From: Bimuria novae-zelandiae CBS 107.79 | Taxonomy: Eukaryota; Ascomycota; Dothideomycetes; Pleosporales; Didymosphaeriaceae | Length of the DNA stretch: 64,000 bases | Reading direction: 5' to 3' | NCBI GenBank assembly: GCA_010015655.1 | Contig: ML976773.1 | Coordinates: 3,522 to 67,521, forward strand | Part shown: positions 58,373 through 64,000 of the stretch, piece after piece | Position numbering within the stretch: the first letter of the stretch is position 1 | Layout: every line of letters begins with the position of its first letter | The notes under the pieces: model-generated | The model's database searches: none | The model's input: only the letters and a program-made list of their open reading frames with translations | Told to the model about the DNA's origin: nothing | Made by a program: the position numbers and the translations under genes

Positions 58373-61300
58373 CTAGCAACTGGGGCAGAGGCATAGGAAG
58401 TCACAGACTGAAAGGGAGTGGGCCTAGCCAGGGTAGCCCGTCAAGCTCACCGTGTGCGTGCGCTGGGCGAGCAGCAGCGCGCGGGCCTGCGACGAAATCG
58501 AAGGCGCCTTGCCTACGCCCGAAAGCGATTAGGGAGCACGACGGGCATTCCACGAGGCTAATCCCTGCTGACACGCGCGTGAGCTTGAGCGGCCAAGCCG
58601 TTTCACCAAATGGAGCGACAAGGAACCAGGCCGGCATGCAGACAAAGCCCAGCGTGCCCGAGGTGGCATGATGATGCCGCTCTGTTTGTTTGCAGAGTCT
58701 CACGTTTGCGCGATTGATCATCACATCAGCCAGCCCGATGTACGGATCATCGTCATCATCATCACCACCACCACCACCACCACCACCACCATCCCTTCTT
58801 ACTTAGACACGAGCGCCTCCCGCCACGCATCTTGAGCCGTCTGTCTTGCCTCGCACACGCAGCCGTGTCCACGAGCAGCTACGGCCTCGCTGCGACGAGC
58901 AAGGCGTCGTTACGCTGTCTCTGGTCACCATTTAGTCACCCCTCGTTGCCGTGTAACGCCTGGCAGCAGTGGTTTGTTTTTGCCGGGTCCGACGTGTACG
59001 ACATCCAACCGTCTCAACTATCCGCCGTGGAACGCGAGACTTGATCCGAGAGGTGCGGAGTATTTGCTGATGCTTCTTCAAAAACGTGGCAATCCACGTT
59101 TTCCCATCCCGGCCCGGCTAGCTGCACCCTCACTCTGCGTCCGCGTGTCTGACTGCGACAATCCTTCAGCAAATTGGCTCCCACAGCCCTTGCCCGCTGC
59201 ATCCTCACTTTGCTGTGCCCATGCAACCATGCAATTGCCACGCCGTGAGCGACCGGCAAGATAAGCTTCCCTTCAAGGCAGTTGACATTGGTGACAAGCC
59301 GTGTCATGACACCTGCGCACACGCTGGATGGCAAAGCGTTTTGGGCATCCAGCCTGCTGATCACTGACCACGTGTGTGACCCACGGCCTGGATGCGAGAC
59401 ATGTCCGCATTCCTTGCTGGGGCCCGCCGTACCCGATCTGCTGGACCCTTTCACACGCCGTCCTCGCGCTTGGCCGCTTAGAGCATGGCGCGGATGCAAC
59501 CTTCCTGGCTACGTCGCAGGGATGTCTTGGCGAATAGACGTGAACGGAGCGTTCCAAGCAAGCGCAGATCGCGCCACTAACCTCCGCGAGCATTAGTGAA
59601 CTCGTTCATTTGTCATTCGCAAAAATAGTAGACAATGCGCACGCCATAGTACGTACTCATCATCAAAGGCGACTGCAGGCTGTTGAATCCTGACGTCTGA
59701 AATCTCCGACCATCCGGTAGCCAGGCGAGGAAGCCATGAAAAAGCAACCACCCCCACGTTTCAGATCCGGGGCACAAAGGTAAGGGGAAATCGAGGTATT
59801 CCCGGGCGTCGCCTGGCCGCTTTTGCCCGCATCGATCTCTGGAAGACGAATCATGTTTTCTTCGTCCTTCTCAATATCGTGCGCATTATACTCATCAATT
59901 TAATCCCATGCGAACGGTCGCTGTTCAACCCGTAAATCTCCACAACATGGGTGACTTTTTCAATGCTCATCCCAGAATGCGAGCCCTACAGCTCTGCTGC
60001 CCGCCAAGCAATGATCGCGACGCCCCACGAATCTCATGCTTCGCTCCATTCCTTATTCTGCGGCGCTACTTCAGAAGCCAGAGAGCAGTCCCTGGTCCAG
60101 ACTCCTCGTCATGGCGGGAATGAACCGAAGCGTCTTTGACTCTCAACAGGCATTCCTTAGCGAGCAAAGAGTTTGCTTCCATCATGCCACTGCAACCACG
60201 GAAAAGTGAGTGTTTCAGCCGTCGCCTTCCTTAAAATGCCGTCTTCACTGCCGCCGCGGCAAAAAAAATTAAAAAAAAAATGGGCTGTTTTCTACTGTGC
60301 TTCAAGCACCGAATTTGTTGAGCGGAGTTTCCAGGGTGATACCTCGCGTGGCCTATCGCACCCTCGTCGGGCCAGGATCCTCGCCTAGACGGCAGAATTG
60401 GCAACCCGGCCCTTGAGTCAAGGGCTGCTCTCGTGGCGCCAAGATTCCGACACGTGGAAGCCCTCCTTTACGGGCCGCTGGCGTGAACCCTCAATCGCCG
60501 TACGACGTCGCTCTGCAGAGTTCCTTGGAGTTTGTGTCATGGCTCTGGGCAAAGGCCACAAATGCGTACGAGAAGCAGATACGACGTGCCGCTTAGCTCA
60601 ACATGCAGGATAGACGCCGAGCTTTAGCCAAGAATCAGGAAGCTGCATTCAGTAGAGTACTCCTCTACTTGCATGATAGACGCCCTTGTGTGTACTTCTC
60701 AGATTTACCGTGTACGCCGCCTGAATTCATCGGTAGAAGATCCATTGTTTTGTCAATACGAGTAGCAGGTCTTTGCCTAATATGCGTGCGGTATTATTGG
60801 GCCATTAGATGCGTAGTGGTAGCGGGGCATCCGTTAACGCATGTGTAGAGTACACGCTTGCTCGAGTCAGAAATGTCGGTGAACACGTTTACGATTACCG
60901 AGAAATCGTTGGATTGGTGGAAGCCAGGGACTGTCACGTTTGACACACCCAGATGGCCGCAGGTCTTACTCGTGAAGCCGGGCTTTGGGTGTACCTTCGG
61001 TAAAATTTCGCTCTGTCGCCGTTTTGGTGCCTGAGGCAGCCGCTCCGCTCCACTGAGGGCTTGAGGCTGTGGATCAACGGACCATACCTTGATCGGCATT
61101 GCAAAGTCTTGGAGTCAACGTTGATCGAAACGCGTAAGTCGCCAGTGCAGAATTTGGCAGATCTTCTAGAAGAGCGCCTCGGTGGCATGGTCGTGAGCTG
61201 CCTATTGGATGCACAGTTCAATTGGGTTATTACAGGTAAGCTTCGCCAGGTTTCCTTCGCGTATCACACATTTTTACTCACGCCCAGACCGTGACTGCTC

Positions 61301-62433
61301 GGTGCAGCTATCACAAACGAAGGTTGGTCAGCTCACTGAATCTGGCAACCTCGCCGTCTGAACGCAGCCATCGCAATCGCAATGCGTCGCAATGCTGTAA
61401 TGGGGTCGCATCGAGGGTGAGCGAGCCTCAGGAACCATGGTCGATCTCCAAGTTGCCGTTTGCCGCTGCCTGGAGAAGGAAGCAGTTGAGATGCGATAGG
61501 CCGGTGTTCGCCGATTGATGGCACGCGGAGGGGCAGATTACAACAAGAATCTGGTAACAAGGTTGCAGAGTAAGCTGCAGAGTGATGTAGGACATTTCCT
61601 AGGATAAAAGAAAAGCTTGCCAGGTTTGCACGAGTGTCGGCGATAGGCACTAGATCCGGAGGAAGGAGCACCTGAGCGAAGGAAAGTATGCCGAGATAGC
61701 TCCACTCGTGCCCAAATCCGTGCACAGGTGTAGCTTTTCTAAACATTACTATTTCTAATAGCTGAGTAAATGTACCTTTTGTCTTGGTAATGAGTGAGAC
61801 GAGCAAATGTGTTGCGAGGAAAGTCACGCGACACTTGCCGCGCTTTGGCATTTCACTGGTGATCCTCGCGCCTCACCAATCTCCACCTCTTCGCCTCAGC
61901 AGCCTCTTATAAGTCTGTGTAAGCGTACATGTTCAACCATCCTTCTGATGGCTTACGTAAATTTAACCCCCCACCTTCCAATATAAGTATATTGTAGAGC
62001 ACCAGCCACAGTACCACGCGTACCTCCAAGCATCGCACCTGCCCAAGCCCTCTGTCACGGTTTATGGCTCTTACTCTACAAGATAGTTGCTCCTACCTTG
62101 ACATGGTTGCGACTTACCTTCTTTCTGTCTAGGACTAGCGTTGTTTGTGCCTGCGCACCTATACCTTCTGTAGCTTCTAGATAGAACAACCTCAGTTTAA
62201 TCCTGCAATCTTTTCCACTGCGTACTGTCCGCTCAGCGCTCTGCTCACCGCGACAGTTATAAGCCCGGCTTGCACCTTAGATTGTTCTTACCTGCTGCTA
62301 TAATGTCACTCAACACACGAGTTGCACGTTGCTATACCGCGTTCTTTACAACGCACCTGTTACCGCGTTCTCACACCGCACATACTAGGATCTCTGCCTG
62401 GATCTATCGATACAGTCGACTATAGCCTCTGCA
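58373..62433. other. 4-kb region upstream of flbA with no recognisable gene
   Basis: Contains (CAC)n at about 58763-58792 and an A-rich run (60261-60280). Many short frames on both strands, none with domains or plausible starts and splicing. The right end (about 61.9-62.4 kb) is probably untranslated leader or LTR of the copia relic. The left part should hold the flbA promoter. Confidence 0.5.
58763..58792 (+). repeat. (CAC)n microsatellite
   Basis: Ten CAC/ACC units, 390 bp upstream of the flbA start codon. Confidence 0.95.
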
Positions 62434-63999
62434 ATGGCTACTAAGTCCGACCCCGCTGTGACGCGAGTTACTGTCGTCCTGAACACACTAGACGACTAGT
62501 TTACCTAGTTGTTTATTCGCTAAGACGTTGCCAACCACCACGGTCTCTAGCAGTATATTAACCTTAACGTAGCGAAGGAGAATCTCCCTAAGCTATAAAA
62601 GCCTTATAAGCCTTAATTTACTAATTATAAACTTAAAGCTACTAGGCTCTCTTACCTATCTACTAATAATTAAGAATCCTATTAATAAGAATATAATTAA
62701 TAAGAACGCCGTCGTACTAAGTACCGCACTTAAATAAAGGCACTAGCTAACCTAAACACGAATATTAGTAAGATAATTACTACACGCTATATACACCTAA
62801 TTAAGAATTATAATACCCCGTATAACTAATTAGTCACCCTTAAGAAGTTCCTTTGTCCTATAGACGCGACACGCCGTCGTGAGCTAGCTAATAAATATAA
62901 TACCCTTAAGACTACGCCACGAGCTATAAAAAAGATTAAGTAATAGCTATTAGACTAGGTATATATTATAGCTTAGGGCAAGGCTATTAGCCTGCCTAAG
63001 ACTAATAGTAATTAACTATAAGAGGACTTCCTTATTGCCTGTAAGGCACTTAATTAAGAGTACGCCACGTCCTGCCTGCGCGAGATCTTCAAGCATAAAG
63101 CGCGAGGCACTACCGCTAAGATCTCATTTCTGGAGACTTACGTCGCCGAGATGACCACCTATCTACGCCGTACAAAACCACACTCGACAGGCCTGGCAGT
63201 ATCCGCTGCTGAGCTGGGCATCGCCAAACAAGTTAATTCTAAACATGATGACGGCCGAGGTAGCAGTCGCGACTGAGACAAGCTATCCAAGAACTATGTC
63301 TGCGGGAAGAAGCACTAGTATGCTAACTACTTTATCCTTAACACACGACACCCACGACGTCTAAAGGACTATTAGCCTACTGCTAAGGCTATGCAAAAGG
63401 TTAAGAAAGCATAAAAAGACCTTAAGATTAATAAGCGCATTAAGACTGCTCTAACCAAATAAGTAGCCTAATAACCACAGAATACTAGATTACTGCGAAT
63501 TAATAATAGTAATCCTCCTGCTAAAGATAGTAACACCTTTGTGGCAGTTGCTAGCCTATCACATATTAGTATCGATCAAGTCGATTCTCTCGAACTCGAA
63601 TCACTCGAATCTCGATCAAATGACGTTTCAAACATGATTACGCTGGATACCAATACTGAGCCTGAGGGAGAGCTTACAGTGATGGTTGGAGATGACACTG
63701 ACAAGACTGAGCTTCTCAATCGATGGATCGTTGATCCAGGGTCGAACACCCACGTTATTAATACAGAGTCATGGCACGGCTGGAAGAGGATAAACGATAA
63801 TCCAAAGCGTCGCTACCTCCATGCTGGCAACAGCTACATCCTTATCACGGCTTGGGGCACGATGAAACTCGTCGCTCGTACACTATATAGACTACAGACG
63901 CTAGAGCTAACGCACGTCGCGTACGTTAAAGGCTTTCTTACAAGCGTATTAGGACTCGCTCGCTGTCGTACAGAGTCTATCCACTTTAACTCTAGCTAA
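62434..63999 (+). mobile_element. Ty1/copia-type retrotransposon gag-protease region, RIP-degraded
   Basis: Starts MATKSDPAVTRVTVVLNTL at 62434. The gag frame is stop-riddled but readable (LKKFLCPIDATRRRELANKY, AKISFLETYVAEMTTYLRRT). A degenerate zinc knuckle (CGKKH, YANYFI) lies at about 63300. From 63541 the frame is open for 152 codons and includes the aspartic protease motif WIVDPGSNTHVIN with HAGNSYI downstream. This order (gag, CCHC, DSG-type protease) is that of fungal copia elements. Reverse transcriptase and the 3' LTR would lie past the window edge. Stops fall at expected Gln and Trp codons, as with RIP. The 5' LTR is not delimited. Inactive as read. Confidence 0.75.
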
Positions 64000-64000
64000 G

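Overview
This window is nuclear DNA of a filamentous ascomycete (Pezizomycotina; Dothideomycetes is my best guess, with low confidence). The evidence is short 45-90 nt introns with GTRNGT donors and CTRAY branch sites, a full set of ascomycete single-copy housekeeping genes, and AT-rich repeats full of TAG/TAA codons where Gln or Trp codons are expected. That last pattern is the signature of repeat-induced point mutation (RIP).

Layout. 1-3.7 kb: a RIP-degraded piggyBac-like relic, then a complete but RIP-degraded Tc1/pogo-type element with 49-bp perfect terminal inverted repeats (TIRs). 3.9-6.5 kb: two BTB/POZ paralogues, one broken and one intact with a MITE in an intron. 7.8-13.2 kb: SEC23 (COPII coat), a cytochrome c/c1 heme lyase and diphosphomevalonate decarboxylase. 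13.9-15.1 kb: a broken protein-kinase-like gene. 15.9-28.4 kb: a dense conserved block of PEP12-like syntaxin, NDC1, SCY1, PAB2, UBC9, PEX19 and one conserved unknown. 28.6-31.1 kb: a foldback MITE with a Fot1/pogo-type element inserted in one arm. 32.6-42.3 kb: an accessory stretch with an AA9 polysaccharide monooxygenase, BTB relics, a MITE, and decayed 'fungal N-terminal domain' and RING-finger genes. 42.7-47.8 kb: PSF2 (GINS), ALG10 and CHK1. 48.4-53.2 kb: a head-to-head pair of broken NTPases, the second interrupted at Walker B by an 855-bp hAT-type element with an 8-bp target duplication. 55.9-58.4 kb: FlbA-type RGS regulator. About 58.4-62.4 kb: no recognisable gene. 62.4-64 kb: a degraded Ty1/copia gag-protease region.

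The window alternates between conserved gene blocks, all intact as far as I can read, and accessory or TE islands where nearly every gene carries one or a few inactivating changes. Most premature stops there can be explained by one C-to-T change in a CpA context, so RIP-like mutation seems to have reached low-copy accessory families as well as transposons. The intact genes cover secretion and vesicle traffic (SEC23, PEP12, SCY1, ALG10), nuclear structure and genome maintenance (NDC1, PSF2, CHK1, UBC9), RNA metabolism (PAB2), organelle biogenesis (PEX19, heme lyase), sterol precursors (MVD1) and G-protein control of development (flbA). They are neighbours rather than one pathway. All exon coordinates are my own splice predictions, checked for reading phase.
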